DNA of 64,000 nucleotides from Isotricha intestinalis (taxonomy: Eukaryota; Ciliophora; Litostomatea; Vestibuliferida; Isotrichidae), in NCBI GenBank assembly GCA_023807065.1, contig JAJJLU010000002.1, positions 26,058 through 90,057 of the forward strand. The letters are read 5' to 3'. Shown piece after piece: positions 1 to 10,725 of the stretch. Every line of letters starts with the position of its first letter. The first letter of the stretch is position 1. The notes under the pieces were generated by a model. That model saw only the letters and a list, made by a program, of their open reading frames with translations, was not told the origin of the DNA and did not search any database. The position numbers were made by a program, and so were the translations under genes.

Positions 1-70
1 TTTTATAAATTGACTAAATAAAACAACAAAAAAAATTCTTATATAATTTATTCAAAAAAGTAAAAGAAAA

Positions 71-1873
71 ATGAAAAATCTTCCCATATATAATAAAATA
101 GAAGAAATTTTAGAAAATCCAGGAATATATATATTTAAAGTAGATAATAATGAAGAGCACATTCAAAAAAAATCACAATTATCAAAAGATAATATGAAAA
201 GTATAACGAATTCCATAAAAATGTGTTTTCAGAAAATTTCAGATGATTTAGATAAAAGAATTCAGAATTCAGAATATTTATATCAAATTTCTTCTAAATT
301 AAAAAGATTTGGAAGAAAATTTAATTTTCCAGGATTACAAGTAGTTAATATAGATAGAGAAAAATTAAATTTTTTTTCTTATTTTCCAAATCATTTTTTA
401 ATTTGTGAAAAATCAGATGGAGTTCGTTATTTATTAATATATTTTAAAAATGGAGTTACTATTTTATTAGGAAGAAATTTAGAATTTTTCCAAGTTAAAT
501 TAACAGAACAATTTAGTTATAATTATAAAAATTCTTATTCTAATTGGAATATTGTTCATTTTTTAGACGGAGAATTAATTTTAGATGATATTAAGAATAA
601 TAATAATGAAGTAAAAGGAAATGAAATTATTTTAGAAGGAAAAAAAAAAGCAGTTAATTTCTTAGTTTTTGATGCTATTGTTATTGATGAAAAAAATATT
701 GGTTCATATCCTTTTTATGAAAGATTAAATTGTTTAAGTCGATTATTTCAAGAAATAAAAATGAAAAGAAAACAAATAGTTTTTAAGAATACTTATTTTA
801 CAAAATATAATAAAGAAATAAAACATTCTTTTATAAATTATGATAAATTAACAAATGAATTAATAAAAGATTTAAACCCAACTCATAGTTTTAATAATAA
901 AAATCAATTAAAATTTTCTATTTCATTATTTATGAAAGATTATTTTACTTTAGAACAAGTAGAAATTGTAAAAAATATTATTCCAAAGCTTCCACATCAT
1001 AATGATGGAATTATAATAAATACAAGTGATTATCCTTATTATTCTGGTCAATCAACAGAAATATATAAATGGAAACCAAATGAACAAAATACAATTGATT
1101 TTGAAATTAAATATAATAAAAAGAACGATATTTATAATTTATTTGTTTCTGGGGATAATAATTTAATTAGTGTTGGTCAATTAAGCTTTAAAGAAGATTC
1201 AGATGATAAAAAAAAATTTTTATCTGGATTTAATGAAATAAATGTTAATATTGCAGAATGTTTTTATGATAATACTTTATATGATTCTTTTACTAATAAA
1301 GTGGGAGGATGGAGATTTAATAGATTTAGAAATGATAAAGGAACTCCAAATTATATTAAAACTTATGAAAATATATTAGTTTGTTTAAAAGAAAATATTC
1401 ATATTGATGATATTATTAATATTGTTAATCAAAATAAAAATAAAAATGATTTTGTAAATGATTTAAAAAATGCTAATGATAGTATTAGTAATGCTATTTG
1501 GAATAAATTTTTTAAAGTTCAAAAAGATTTAGATTTTGATGATGATTTTGGTTATGGAGATGTTTTAATTGAAGAAAAAAAACCTAAAAAAAATGTAAAA
1601 GATACTAAAAATATAATAAAAGATAAAAAGACTCCTGAAGATAAAAAAGAAGAGTTAATTGCTAAGAAAAGAAAAAGAGAACAGGAAAAAATTGAAAAAA
1701 AATTAACGGAAGAACAATTAAAAAAACATAAAAATGAAGAAAAGATAAATAATTTTAATGAGACTTTAGGATTAATAAATAATACTAAAAGTAATTTAGT
1801 AACTAATAATAATAAAAATGAAGAAGATGATGAAGAATCTTTAGGTTCTTTTGATGATGGTTATGATGATTAA
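71..1873 (+). CDS. mRNA capping enzyme, guanylyltransferase (nucleotidyltransferase superfamily)
   Basis: 600 aa. This enzyme transfers GMP from GTP to the diphosphate 5' end of nascent mRNA through a lysine-GMP intermediate, and should act in the nucleus. The GTase motifs appear in order: motif I EKSDGVRY with the nucleophilic Lys near residue 114, motif III LDGELIL near 166, a FLVFDAI block, motif IV NDGIII near 310, motif V IYKWKP followed by NTIDFE near 332, and motif VI with WRFNRFRNDKGTPN near 420, which belongs to the OB fold. Residues about 495-600 are a Lys/Glu/Asp-rich charged tail that is not part of the catalytic core. There is no fused RNA triphosphatase domain before the GTase, so the first capping step must come from another protein. 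The ATG at 71 is the first in frame and follows an A-rich leader. Assignment is firm from the ordered motifs. Confidence 0.93.
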   Translation: MKNLPIYNKIEEILENPGIYIFKVDNNEEHIQKKSQLSKDNMKSITNSIKMCFQKISDDLDKRIQNSEYLYQISSKLKRFGRKFNFPGLQVVNIDREKLNFFSYFPNHFLICEKSDGVRYLLIYFKNGVTILLGRNLEFFQVKLTEQFSYNYKNSYSNWNIVHFLDGELILDDIKNNNNEVKGNEIILEGKKKAVNFLVFDAIVIDEKNIGSYPFYERLNCLSRLFQEIKMKRKQIVFKNTYFTKYNKEIKHSFINYDKLTNELIKDLNPTHSFNNKNQLKFSISLFMKDYFTLEQVEIVKNIIPKLPHHNDGIIINTSDYPYYSGQSTEIYKWKPNEQNTIDFEIKYNKKNDIYNLFVSGDNNLISVGQLSFKEDSDDKKKFLSGFNEINVNIAECFYDNTLYDSFTNKVGGWRFNRFRNDKGTPNYIKTYENILVCLKENIHIDDIINIVNQNKNKNDFVNDLKNANDSISNAIWNKFFKVQKDLDFDDDFGYGDVLIEEKKPKKNVKDTKNIIKDKKTPEDKKEELIAKKRKREQEKIEKKLTEEQLKKHKNEEKINNFNETLGLINNTKSNLVTNNNKNEEDDEESLGSFDDGYDD

Positions 1874-2588
1874 AATATAATAATATTTATATTAAACTAA
1901 AAAAAAAAATTTAAAAAATTATATTTTATATATTAAAGGAGAATAAATCATCCAAAAAAATAAAAAAAAAGTTATGAGATAAAATTAGTATTTTTAAAAT
2001 TACAATTATATATTTTAAAGTATCTAATTTAGAAGCATTATTGAAAACTTTTGATTCATATTAGTATATATTTCAATAATCAATTCAATATAGATTATTA
2101 TAATTCGATAAAAAAGTATTTAAATATAATAAAATATAAAAAACTTTTATTAATATATAAAAAGTTTAAAAATTCTTGATGGAATGGACAATTATTCTTT
2201 CTACATTTTTTTAAAAGAAATTTAAGTTATATCTCTTTGAATGAATATTATTTAATTGTTTTTATCTTTACTTTATGATACTATTAATTTTTGAAAAGGA
2301 GATTTAAAAACATTCCTTTTGTTTCTCATTATAATATTATTTTCATTTGAATTTTGTCCACAAATCCTTTTTTAAAATCTAAGTAACAATATAATAAAAT
2401 TTTATTGAAAAATTTACATTCTGAAATTACAATGAATTTTTATTGAATTAACTTAAGTTAATACAAAAAGAATCAAGAGTTTCTTTAAATTGATTGATGT
2501 GAGATGAAATAATAATAATTATTTTACTGTCATTTAACTCTCAATAATATTTTAAATATTAAAAAGAATAATAAAAATAAATTATAAA
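1874..2588. other. Intergenic, no gene recognised
   Basis: This 715-base AT-rich stretch lies between two plus-strand genes. It should hold the 3' UTR of the capping enzyme and the promoter of the next gene. No open frame, repeat or RNA fold is convincing here. Confidence 0.5.
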
Positions 2589-3143
2589 ATGTCAAATAGA
2601 CATTCTTTGGAAATAATAGAAGATAATAAAAAAACTAAAAATCACAATCATGAAAATATAAATTTAAATCAACATCAAAATGAAATATCATTAAATACCA
2701 ATTCAAAAACCAAAAAAAATAATATATCAAAAGATTACAATGAAAATAAAATTTCAAATTCAAGTTATTATAATAAGGAAAATAATGATAATGATATTCC
2801 AATCGATAATTATAATATTGATAATAATATGAATAAGAAATTATTTGATAAAACAGATTGGATAGAATATAAAAATTTTTCTTTGACACTTTCAATAATT
2901 TGTTTAATATTTAATATATTTTTACCAGGAATTGGTACAATAATTGGTATTTATGGAATGAATGAAAAAAAAATAAAAAAATCTTTTGTATGTACTGGAA
3001 TATGTCAAGTTATTTCTTCTTTTTGTTTTGTTGGATGGTGTTATGCTCAATGTACTTCTTGCTTTTATATTGCTGCTGCCAATTATGGGAAATCTTTTGA
3101 AGAATTTATACAATTTGAAAATATTAAAAATGATAAAAGTTAA
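2589..3143 (+). CDS. SPEC3/Stum-like small membrane protein
   Basis: 184 aa. Residues 1-95 are Asn/Lys-rich and probably disordered and cytoplasmic. Residues about 98-170 form two hydrophobic segments with the pattern seen in the SPEC3/Stum family: a LPGIGT turn after the first helix, a paired-Cys stretch (FVCTGICQ), then FVGWCYAQC at the second helix. Family members are associated with cilia in sea urchin and with mechanosensory neurons in fly, so a ciliary or mechanosensory membrane role is plausible but inferred. The C-terminus (about 20 residues) is polar. The gene stands alone on its strand with long flanks. The family call rests on a short conserved block and is moderately certain. Confidence 0.65.
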   Translation: MSNRHSLEIIEDNKKTKNHNHENINLNQHQNEISLNTNSKTKKNNISKDYNENKISNSSYYNKENNDNDIPIDNYNIDNNMNKKLFDKTDWIEYKNFSLTLSIICLIFNIFLPGIGTIIGIYGMNEKKIKKSFVCTGICQVISSFCFVGWCYAQCTSCFYIAAANYGKSFEEFIQFENIKNDKS

Positions 3144-3305
3144 ACACATTTAAATTAGTTTTAATATTTATTATTTATTTTTTTTGTAATTATAATAAAA
3201 TAGTTTTTATTTTTAAATAATCTTTTTAATTCAATTTTCATTTTTTTAAATAATTTTATATTTGATTTTTAAATCAAATAAACTCTAAAATTAAATATTA
3301 ACTAT

Positions 3306-5507
3306 TTAAAATAATTTAATATCTTCATTAATAATTCTTGGAATAAGATTCAAATAACCAAATTGATTAATTTCCTTATGACTTAAATTAATATTGATAA
3401 TAGAATGACTGGTTTTATAAGGACTATTATTAATTAGCATTTTTAATCCTAAACAATCTTCATTATATCCTCTTAAAAATTTATCATTTTCAGAATAAAC
3501 ATTAATAATTCTTCCTCCAATATTATTTAAAATATTAGGAAATTTATCTATATTTAAATCAGTAGCAGCTCCAATAAAAATAACATCATTTAAAACATCA
3601 TCACTATCAATTTTAGAAGAAATTTTATTTAATTCAAGTAAGCAATGTTTAATTACATGACAACCTACTGAAAAACCAATTAAATTAATACATTGGAATT
3701 TAAATATTGTTCTTGAAGTTATTATATATGCTAATAATTTACCATAAAATTTAGCTACTTTTTTATTATAAAATATTTCTGAAGAATTAATATTTGTTTG
3801 CCATTCATATGTATAAAAATCACAATTTGAATTTTTATTTTGATATAAGTAAGAATTTAAATTTTGGAATTGAATATTATTTGAAAATTTACCATCAATT
3901 AAAATAGAAATTTGAGTTGAAGTTTTATATACACTTACTGGAATTAAAGATAATTGTTTTATATCATATTTGATTAATGAATGAATACTTTTTGCTTTTT
4001 TTGAAAGTAAAGATAAAGGAATTTGAAATTTAATAGGTATATTTATATTTAAAGGTAAATTAAATCCTCCTGATTCAAAAACTTCGCTTTTTTGTTTAAT
4101 AAATTTACCTAAACTATTTGATATAACATTTACTTCTAAATCATTTAATGTCGTGTCTTGACTATTTGAAAGATTTGTTAATAATTTTATTAATTTTTCA
4201 AATTTAATTGTTTCTTTTTTTTGATTGTTTGCATCATATAAAATTTTAGTATATGATTTTAATATTTGTTGATAAATAAAACTTTCTAAATAATAATTGA
4301 TTTCAGTACTATCAAAAGTTAATAATAAATGAATTAAAAATTGTCTTTCTTTTGATGAAATTTTTAATTTAGGTAAATTTGGGATTTGTTCTTTCTCTTT
4401 ATTTGAATTTAAAACTGAAGAAAGTGAATTTAACATGATTGAAAATGAAAGAATAAAAAATAAAAATTTCTCGTTTGAATTTAATTTGTTTAATATTTCT
4501 TCTTTAATATTATTTAAATCTTTTTTAATTTCATCTTCATCTTTTATTTCAATGATTTTTCTAAATTCATTAACAATATCATTAAATTTATCTTTTAATC
4601 CTAATGAAGTAATATATTTTTTTATATTATTATATATAATTTTTTTATTATTTTCATTGTTGTTAATATATTTCCAATTACATAAAATAAATATTTTAAA
4701 AAATAAAATTTTTTCTTCTTGTTCAAAAATACTTTTATCAAAAATTTCAATTTTACCATCAATAATTTCTTGAAATTTAGTTTTTAAATAATTAAATTTA
4801 TCACTTTCAAGAAAAGGATCATGATCAACTTTAAATTGATATAAAAAAACTAAAATTTCTTCAACTTTAAATTTAAATAATTGTTTAACAGGATAAATAA
4901 TAAAATTTGGAATTGTTTCGAATTGAATTTTTTTTTTTACATAATTGAAACCAAGATTTAAAACAGAAGTTTGTGTTCTTTTTAAAATTTCTTTTTTTTC
5001 TATTCCAAAATCTTTTCCTTCATCTTTAAAAAATATTTTTTTTATTTCTCCAATTATATCTTGAGTAAAATAAAATTCAAATAAAGCATTTAAAACATCT
5101 TTTTCATAAGCACATTTTTTTTTTAAAATAATTAAGTCTTTTTCATTAAAGAAATGATTATAAAATAAATTATGAATTTTTTCAATATAAGAAGTTTCTT
5201 TAAAAGATTTTGTTGTAAATATATTTTTTTCAATGGAATTATAATTAATTATTTGTTGTCTTACATCTTCTATACTTTCTAAATTTTTAAATTTCTCATT
5301 TATTTCTTCAATTAATTTATTAAAAGAATTATCATTATTTATTTCTTCTTTTTTAATTTCTTCTTTCTTTTCTTCTATAATTTCTTCTTTTTTTTCTTCT
5401 ATAATTTCTTCTTTTTTTTCTTCTTTAATTTCTTCTTTTTTTTCTTCTATTATTTGATTTACATTTTCATCTTCTGTTTTTTTATTTTGTTCATTTGTAT
5501 TATCCAT
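3306..5507 (-). CDS. DUF726 / TMCO4-like alpha-beta hydrolase protein
   Basis: 733 aa. The C-terminal third has the DUF726 fold signature (human TMCO4, yeast Mil1): a lipase-type nucleophile elbow GFSVGCHV near residue 609, then VIFIGAATDL, then a GGRIINVYSENDKFLRGY block that is very characteristic of the family. These are membrane-associated hydrolase-like proteins and their substrate is not established. Residues about 10-55 are a Glu/Lys repeat (EEKKEEI-type units), probably a charged helix. The middle is helical with Lys/Glu-rich segments. The initiator ATG at 5507 lies only 58 bases from the divergent start at 5566. The family call is good, and activity is inferred only from the GxSxG motif. 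Confidence 0.8.
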   Translation of the reverse strand: MDNTNEQNKKTEDENVNQIIEEKKEEIKEEKKEEIIEEKKEEIIEEKKEEIKKEEINNDNSFNKLIEEINEKFKNLESIEDVRQQIINYNSIEKNIFTTKSFKETSYIEKIHNLFYNHFFNEKDLIILKKKCAYEKDVLNALFEFYFTQDIIGEIKKIFFKDEGKDFGIEKKEILKRTQTSVLNLGFNYVKKKIQFETIPNFIIYPVKQLFKFKVEEILVFLYQFKVDHDPFLESDKFNYLKTKFQEIIDGKIEIFDKSIFEQEEKILFFKIFILCNWKYINNNENNKKIIYNNIKKYITSLGLKDKFNDIVNEFRKIIEIKDEDEIKKDLNNIKEEILNKLNSNEKFLFFILSFSIMLNSLSSVLNSNKEKEQIPNLPKLKISSKERQFLIHLLLTFDSTEINYYLESFIYQQILKSYTKILYDANNQKKETIKFEKLIKLLTNLSNSQDTTLNDLEVNVISNSLGKFIKQKSEVFESGGFNLPLNINIPIKFQIPLSLLSKKAKSIHSLIKYDIKQLSLIPVSVYKTSTQISILIDGKFSNNIQFQNLNSYLYQNKNSNCDFYTYEWQTNINSSEIFYNKKVAKFYGKLLAYIITSRTIFKFQCINLIGFSVGCHVIKHCLLELNKISSKIDSDDVLNDVIFIGAATDLNIDKFPNILNNIGGRIINVYSENDKFLRGYNEDCLGLKMLINNSPYKTSHSIININLSHKEINQFGYLNLIPRIINEDIKLF

Positions 5508-5565
5508 TTATATAATATAATAATAATATAATCAATAATAAAAAAACGAAAAATAAAATATTATA
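5508..5565. promoter_or_regulatory. 58-bp shared region between divergent genes
   Basis: Two genes start in opposite directions at 5507 (minus) and 5566 (plus), leaving 58 bases that must hold both 5' leaders and any shared promoter. It is almost pure A/T with no motif I can name. Confidence 0.5.
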
Positions 5566-6351
5566 ATGTCGTTATTTTTTTCAAAAATAAAAAACTGTAC
5601 AAATATTAAATCTAGAAATTTCATTGTCACAGGAAGTTTTACTGATAAATTGCTTCAAAGTTCTAAAAGTTGTTCTCATTTAATTTCAAAGGAAAACAAT
5701 AAAAATTTTCTGATCGAAAATAATAAAATTGAAAATAGTAATATTGAAGATTTTATTAATAATAAAAATGATATTTCTGATATTTCAATTGATTTTAAGG
5801 ATAATGTTTTAAATTTATTTAATAATTTTAAAGAAGAAAAAAATAAAAAAAATAATATCGATATTAAAATTCCAAAATTAAATTTCAATAAATGTTCTTC
5901 TGCTTCAAATTTTATTGAGAAAAAAATAAATGAAAAAAAAAATTTATTAAATGTAAAAAATATTTTTCCAAATAAAAAAAATTATTTACAAGATTCATTA
6001 AACAAATTTTATTTGAAATTGAATAAAAAAACTTCTTTATTTAATAATTTAAAAAATTCACAAATTAAATCAAATCGATTTTCATTTTCAAATTTAAATG
6101 ATAGATTAAAAAATATAAATAAAATTTTTGAAAAAAATAAAGAAAGGAAAAGTAATTCTTTAATCAAAATTAATGAAAAGAAAAAAGAATTAGAAAAAAT
6201 ATTTAAACAGGATTCTTTACCTTCTTTTAAACCACTTTTATCATCAAGAATTCATCAAATCAATAAATTTAAAAAAACAAAAGATTCAATTGAATTAAAA
6301 GAATATAAAAGAGGTTTTAATACAACAAGAAATATTTCTATTTTATATTAA
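5566..6351 (+). CDS. Hypothetical Lys/Asn/Ser-rich protein
   Basis: 261 aa, not recognised. It is basic (Lys-rich) and rich in Asn, Ser and Phe, with no signal peptide, membrane segment or Cys pattern. Residues about 180-225 (after NKIFEKNKERK) look like a short charged helix. A conserved-looking C-terminal stretch contains SFKPLLSSRIHQINK and ends with RGFNTTRNISILY. It is transcribed divergently from the DUF726 gene through a 58-bp gap. The frame is open throughout with normal codon use, so I take it as a real gene of unknown function. Confidence 0.6.
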   Translation: MSLFFSKIKNCTNIKSRNFIVTGSFTDKLLQSSKSCSHLISKENNKNFLIENNKIENSNIEDFINNKNDISDISIDFKDNVLNLFNNFKEEKNKKNNIDIKIPKLNFNKCSSASNFIEKKINEKKNLLNVKNIFPNKKNYLQDSLNKFYLKLNKKTSLFNNLKNSQIKSNRFSFSNLNDRLKNINKIFEKNKERKSNSLIKINEKKKELEKIFKQDSLPSFKPLLSSRIHQINKFKKTKDSIELKEYKRGFNTTRNISILY

Positions 6352-6546
6352 AGAAAAAGGTTTTTATTTTTTAAATGATTTATAATTCTAAAATAAATAT
6401 ATTATAAATATAAAAAAACATTCAATATTTATGTTTAAATAAAAATATTTTATTAAAAAATAATAATTAACTATTTATAAAGAATATCAAAATTTAATAA
6501 AATCTAAAATATATAGATTAAAAATTAAAAATTCTATATAAAAAAT

Positions 6547-8904
6547 ATGATTCCAACAAAATTTAAACAAACATCAGAAATAAATTTGAAGTCTAAATTA
6601 TTAGAATATTTTATAAAATTAGATATTAATAATGAACAATTAATTACTTTTATAACTCAATTACAACTAAATAGAAATGTAATATCAAATTTGAAAATGA
6701 CATATTACACTTTAGAAGAAGTAGAGAGACTAAGAACAATTTTAACAGTTTATATTAGTGATTTAAATGCTTTAAAATCAAAAATTTCTTTTGGAAATTC
6801 TAATGGGATAAATATTGAATTTATTTGGAATGATACAATAAAAAATAAAAAATGGAAATCTAAAAATATTGAATTTGAATATTATAATTCAATATTTAAT
6901 TTAGCTTCTTGTTATTTTATGATTGGAATTTTTAGATTAAATAAATTAGAAAGAAACAATTCAAATGATTCTATTATAATTAAAAATTTTAGATATGCTA
7001 ATTATTTATTTGATTTAATTAAAAGAGAAGCTCATCAAAAAATAGAAAAAGAAAATTTACCTTATGATTTAAATCCTTATTGTGCAAAATTATATTCTAT
7101 TTTTTCAATAATAAAATCTCAATTAACTTTTATTGAACTTGGAGAAAGACAACAAAAATATTTTGAATATTTAGGAAAAAATTATAATGGAATTTCAAAA
7201 TTATATAAAAATTGTTATGAATTATGTATAAAGGAACCTTTAATTAATATTGTTGATAAAATATATATTAAATATTTATATAATAGAATTTTTTATTATA
7301 AAGGGAAAATGTATTTAAAATTAAAAGAAAAAGAAATAGAATCATTTAACAAAGATGGTAAAAGATTTAAATATGCTTTATCTTATCAAACTTTAGCAGT
7401 TATAAATTTACAAGAATGTCAAAAAACAATAAATGAAGTTTCTATTTATACTAATGTTAATGAATTTAATATATTCTTGGAAAAAGAAAAAAAAGAAAGA
7501 GAAGATATGAATTACAAAAATAAAAATATTTATCGTGATGGTGAAATTGATTTATCTAAAGAAACTATAGAAGAAGTTATTAGAGATCAATCTTTAATTC
7601 CACAAGATTTATTCATTGAAAATATGAAACCTGAAATTAATAGTGATTATTATAATAAGATAATAATATTAAATAATATCATTGACCCAAAAATAAAAAT
7701 GAAAGTATATTCTTTTAGAGAACAAATGAAACAATATTTTACATTAAATATTGCCAATTTAGAAAATGAAATTTCAATTAATTCATTTATAAATTCTTTT
7801 AATCTTCCAAAGAGATTAACATCAAATGATGAAGAACAGAATTTATCTTTTGATATTCAAATTCCTTTCAATTTATGGAATAAAATAGAAACAGTTCAAA
7901 ATTTAGGAGGAATTACAGGTTTATTAACAGCTATTCAAAATATAATAAATCATTCAGAATATACATTAAAAATATTAAATGAAACTTTATATGAAATGAA
8001 TTCTGAAGAAAAAGAAGATTTTTCTTTTAGAAATCAATTTGGAAAAGATAAATGGATAATAGTTCCTTCAAATGAATTAAACAAAAATATTGTAATGAGT
8101 TTAAATAATCATATTAACAATTTAAATCAAATGAGTGTATTAAATTTTCAACAAAAAAATGATGTTTTAAATAATTCAGAATATTTTCAAATTTTAAGTG
8201 AATCTCAAGGAACCTTAAACCAAAGAATTCCTGGTTCAAAAATTATTAAAAATAATTTAAATAAAGAAGAAAATGAAACTAAACAAAAAATATTATTTTT
8301 AAAAGATTTAAGTCAAAAGAATGAAAAATTGAAAAATTCTGTTTTTAATTATATTGAAAATGATAATAAAATTATTCAATTATTTTATGATGAAAAATAT
8401 GATGAAAAATCTATTTTTAATTCTCAAAAAGCTATAATAGATTTGAAAATAAATGAATTGAAAAAAAAATCTGATGAAATTAAAAATTGTGAAAATGAAA
8501 TAAAAGTATTGATTTCTAAAATTCCTCCTCCAGATAATAATATTCAAATTCCAAAAGAAGCACAAAATTTTTTTAATAATTTAAATGCTTATGCTGATTT
8601 TTTTATTAAAAAATATAATAAATTTAAATCAGCTGGTGAATATTTTGATAATTTACATAAAGAAATATATAAAATTATTAAAATAGCAAAAGAATTTTTA
8701 GATAAAAGAATGGTAGAAAAAAAAGCTTTATTTAAATATTTAACTGGGAAAGAATATGATAATTGGAAAAATCCTCAAAATAATAATAACAATAAAGTTA
8801 ATACTAATGATACTAATGCCTTTTTAGATCCTAATAATAATATATTTACTAATATGAATGTTTTTAATGGACTTTCTTCTTCTTATATACATGGTTTTAA
8901 ATAA
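6547..8904 (+). CDS. BRO1-domain protein (ALIX/Bro1 family)
   Basis: 785 aa. Residues 1 to about 390 match the boomerang-shaped BRO1 domain. The start MIPTKFKQTSEINL resembles the family N-terminus, SIFNLASCYFMIGIF is the conserved helix near residue 117, and LPYDLNPYCAKLYSIF near 175 precedes another core helix. The rest is long helical sequence of V-domain type, ending with a helical block (about 670-735) that includes EYFDNLHKEIYKII. BRO1 proteins bind ESCRT-III and act in multivesicular body sorting, membrane repair and cytokinesis on the cytoplasmic face of membranes. The tail is Asn-rich, and I see no proline-rich C-terminus of the ALIX kind. Family membership is confident; the ALIX versus Bro1 subtype is not resolved. 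Confidence 0.85.
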   Translation: MIPTKFKQTSEINLKSKLLEYFIKLDINNEQLITFITQLQLNRNVISNLKMTYYTLEEVERLRTILTVYISDLNALKSKISFGNSNGINIEFIWNDTIKNKKWKSKNIEFEYYNSIFNLASCYFMIGIFRLNKLERNNSNDSIIIKNFRYANYLFDLIKREAHQKIEKENLPYDLNPYCAKLYSIFSIIKSQLTFIELGERQQKYFEYLGKNYNGISKLYKNCYELCIKEPLINIVDKIYIKYLYNRIFYYKGKMYLKLKEKEIESFNKDGKRFKYALSYQTLAVINLQECQKTINEVSIYTNVNEFNIFLEKEKKEREDMNYKNKNIYRDGEIDLSKETIEEVIRDQSLIPQDLFIENMKPEINSDYYNKIIILNNIIDPKIKMKVYSFREQMKQYFTLNIANLENEISINSFINSFNLPKRLTSNDEEQNLSFDIQIPFNLWNKIETVQNLGGITGLLTAIQNIINHSEYTLKILNETLYEMNSEEKEDFSFRNQFGKDKWIIVPSNELNKNIVMSLNNHINNLNQMSVLNFQQKNDVLNNSEYFQILSESQGTLNQRIPGSKIIKNNLNKEENETKQKILFLKDLSQKNEKLKNSVFNYIENDNKIIQLFYDEKYDEKSIFNSQKAIIDLKINELKKKSDEIKNCENEIKVLISKIPPPDNNIQIPKEAQNFFNNLNAYADFFIKKYNKFKSAGEYFDNLHKEIYKIIKIAKEFLDKRMVEKKALFKYLTGKEYDNWKNPQNNNNNKVNTNDTNAFLDPNNNIFTNMNVFNGLSSSYIHGFK

Positions 8905-9443
8905 GAAAAAATATTATTAAATAAATTTTTTTTAAAAAATAAAAAAAAGCACATTACTTATTAAATAATAGAAAATAATTTAAAATCCATCTCAATTTCC
9001 AAAAGGAAAAAATATATTTAAACACAAAAGAATTAGGAGTTATATTTTTTTATTCATATTAATATAAAAAGAATTATATTTATTTCCTTTCACAAAACAA
9101 AATTTCCAAGAAAATATATATATGTATAAAAAATAATTCTCAAATATCATTTTATAATAAAATATAGGATGTATTTTTTCCTATTTGATACCCAAATAAT
9201 AAAATAATTCATTTATATTAATATTATTTATCATAATAGATTCAATAATCTAAAAATTATTAATTTAGTAATTGTTCAATTTGTGACTAATTTATAGAGT
9301 AAAATTAAAATCAATATTAAATTTGTGGTATATTTTGATTATGTTCTTTGATTTTAGAATTTTTAGTTAATTATTTTTTTAATATTTAGTATTTTCATTT
9401 ATATTTATATAAACAATGAATTTCAAAATAATAAAAAAATTAA

Positions 9444-9586
9444 CCCCATAATAATTTTATAATTATAAATAAATTAAAAAATTGATTTCCCATAAAAAGA
9501 GATAAGTATTTCATATTTTTTACTTAATTATTATTTTTAAAATTCACCCCATAATAATTTTATTATTATAAATAAATTAAAAAATT
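9444..9586. repeat. 40-bp direct repeat, two copies 103 bp apart
   Basis: Copies lie at 9444-9483 and 9547-9586, each starting CCCCATAATAATTTTA and ending with AAATTAAAAAATT. They differ at one base of 40 (A at 9461 versus T at 9564). This looks like a recent local duplication in non-coding DNA. Confidence 0.8.
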
Positions 9587-9714
9587 CTAACTATAATTAA
9601 AAAAAAGGGTTTTTAATATTTTATTATTTTTAAAATTTATAATTCATAATTTTATTAAATTAAATAATAATTATCTATTAAGTGGAGGTTAATTGATTAG
9701 GAATAAAAAAAGGA

Positions 9715-9970
9715 ATTATTTGAAAAAGAGTTAAAAGTAATTCATAAAATTTCGATTCATAATCAAGTTATTGAAATTTTAGAATTAAATAAATATATTT
9801 TTTTCACAAGAGACCAATCTTCACAATAATAACAGCTTCTTTTGATGAAAAAATTAAAATATGGGAATTTTTAAATAATAATAGTAATAATTCTTATATT
9901 AATAATATTCAATATCAATGTATTTCATTTTTCAAATTCAATTAAATCAATTAATGCATTTTTTATTACC
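9715..9970 (+). pseudogene. Relic of a WD40-repeat gene
   Basis: Two reading frames here give pieces of WD40 repeats. One reads KVIHKISIHNQVIEILELNK, like the strand and turn before a repeat. After a frameshift near 9822 the next frame reads IITASFDEKIKIWEF, a textbook repeat end (S-D-K-I-K-I-W). Stops and further shifts follow (a FSNSIKSINAF piece near 9940). No start codon or complete propeller remains. I read it as a decayed gene copy rather than an exon, because no GTAA/TAG pair restores the frame. Confidence 0.65.
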
Positions 9971-10725
9971 TTTAAATAATCAAAATTAAAATCTTTTAAA
10001 TCTTGTTTAAAATAAATTTAAAGAAGAATTAACACAAATATAAAATTCAATAAAAAGCATTTATATTTCTTTATGAAATTTAGATTCATCAAATCAATAT
10101 TCAATACGATTAAAATCTTTGTGAATATAATTGTTTATGTTGTTTTAATTATATTATTATTGATATTGTGAAAAAGATTTTAATTATTGAACTTTATTTA
10201 TAAAAGATAAATTATTGTAAATTATTGGATATATATTAATTATAAAATATTCATTTAGACATTTGTTTGTTCTGATTTATTTATTAGGAAATGGGATTAT
10301 TAATATTTTTTTATAAAAATATGGGAATTGAAAATATATTCTATATGTAATTTGTTAAATATTTAGTATGGAAATTTACATTAAATTTTTGCTATTTCGT
10401 TTTTTTCCTTTTTCCTTTTTACTTTTAATTTTTATATTTTATGCGCATATTTTAAAAAAGAGAGATATTCCAAAAATGTATTTTAATAAAATTATTAAAT
10501 AAATAAATCAAGAAAAATACAATTAATAATTATATATTTAGTAAGAATAAAATATAATATATATTCTTTAGTTAATATATTTATTCGTTGTTTCTTAATA
10601 TGTTTATGTGAAAATTTTTTATGAAATTTAAATAATAATTAATATTCTTCAATTAATAATAAAAATTATATTATATAAAAAATATTCACATGAAAAATTT
10701 CTTAAAATAAAATTAATTTAAATAT

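Larger units (their letters stand above)
8905..10725. other. Long gene-poor interval with a gene relic and a direct repeat
   Basis: This 1.8-kb interval separates the BRO1 gene from the 3' end of the acyltransferase gene. It contains no intact gene. It holds a 40-bp direct repeat and a decayed WD40 fragment, listed separately. The rest is AT-rich with nothing recognisable. Confidence 0.6.

Noticed and set aside
4435..4773. Plus-strand 112-codon frame inside the DUF726 gene
   Set aside because: It is antisense to a well-supported gene, and hydrophobic only because the other strand is Lys/Asn-rich.
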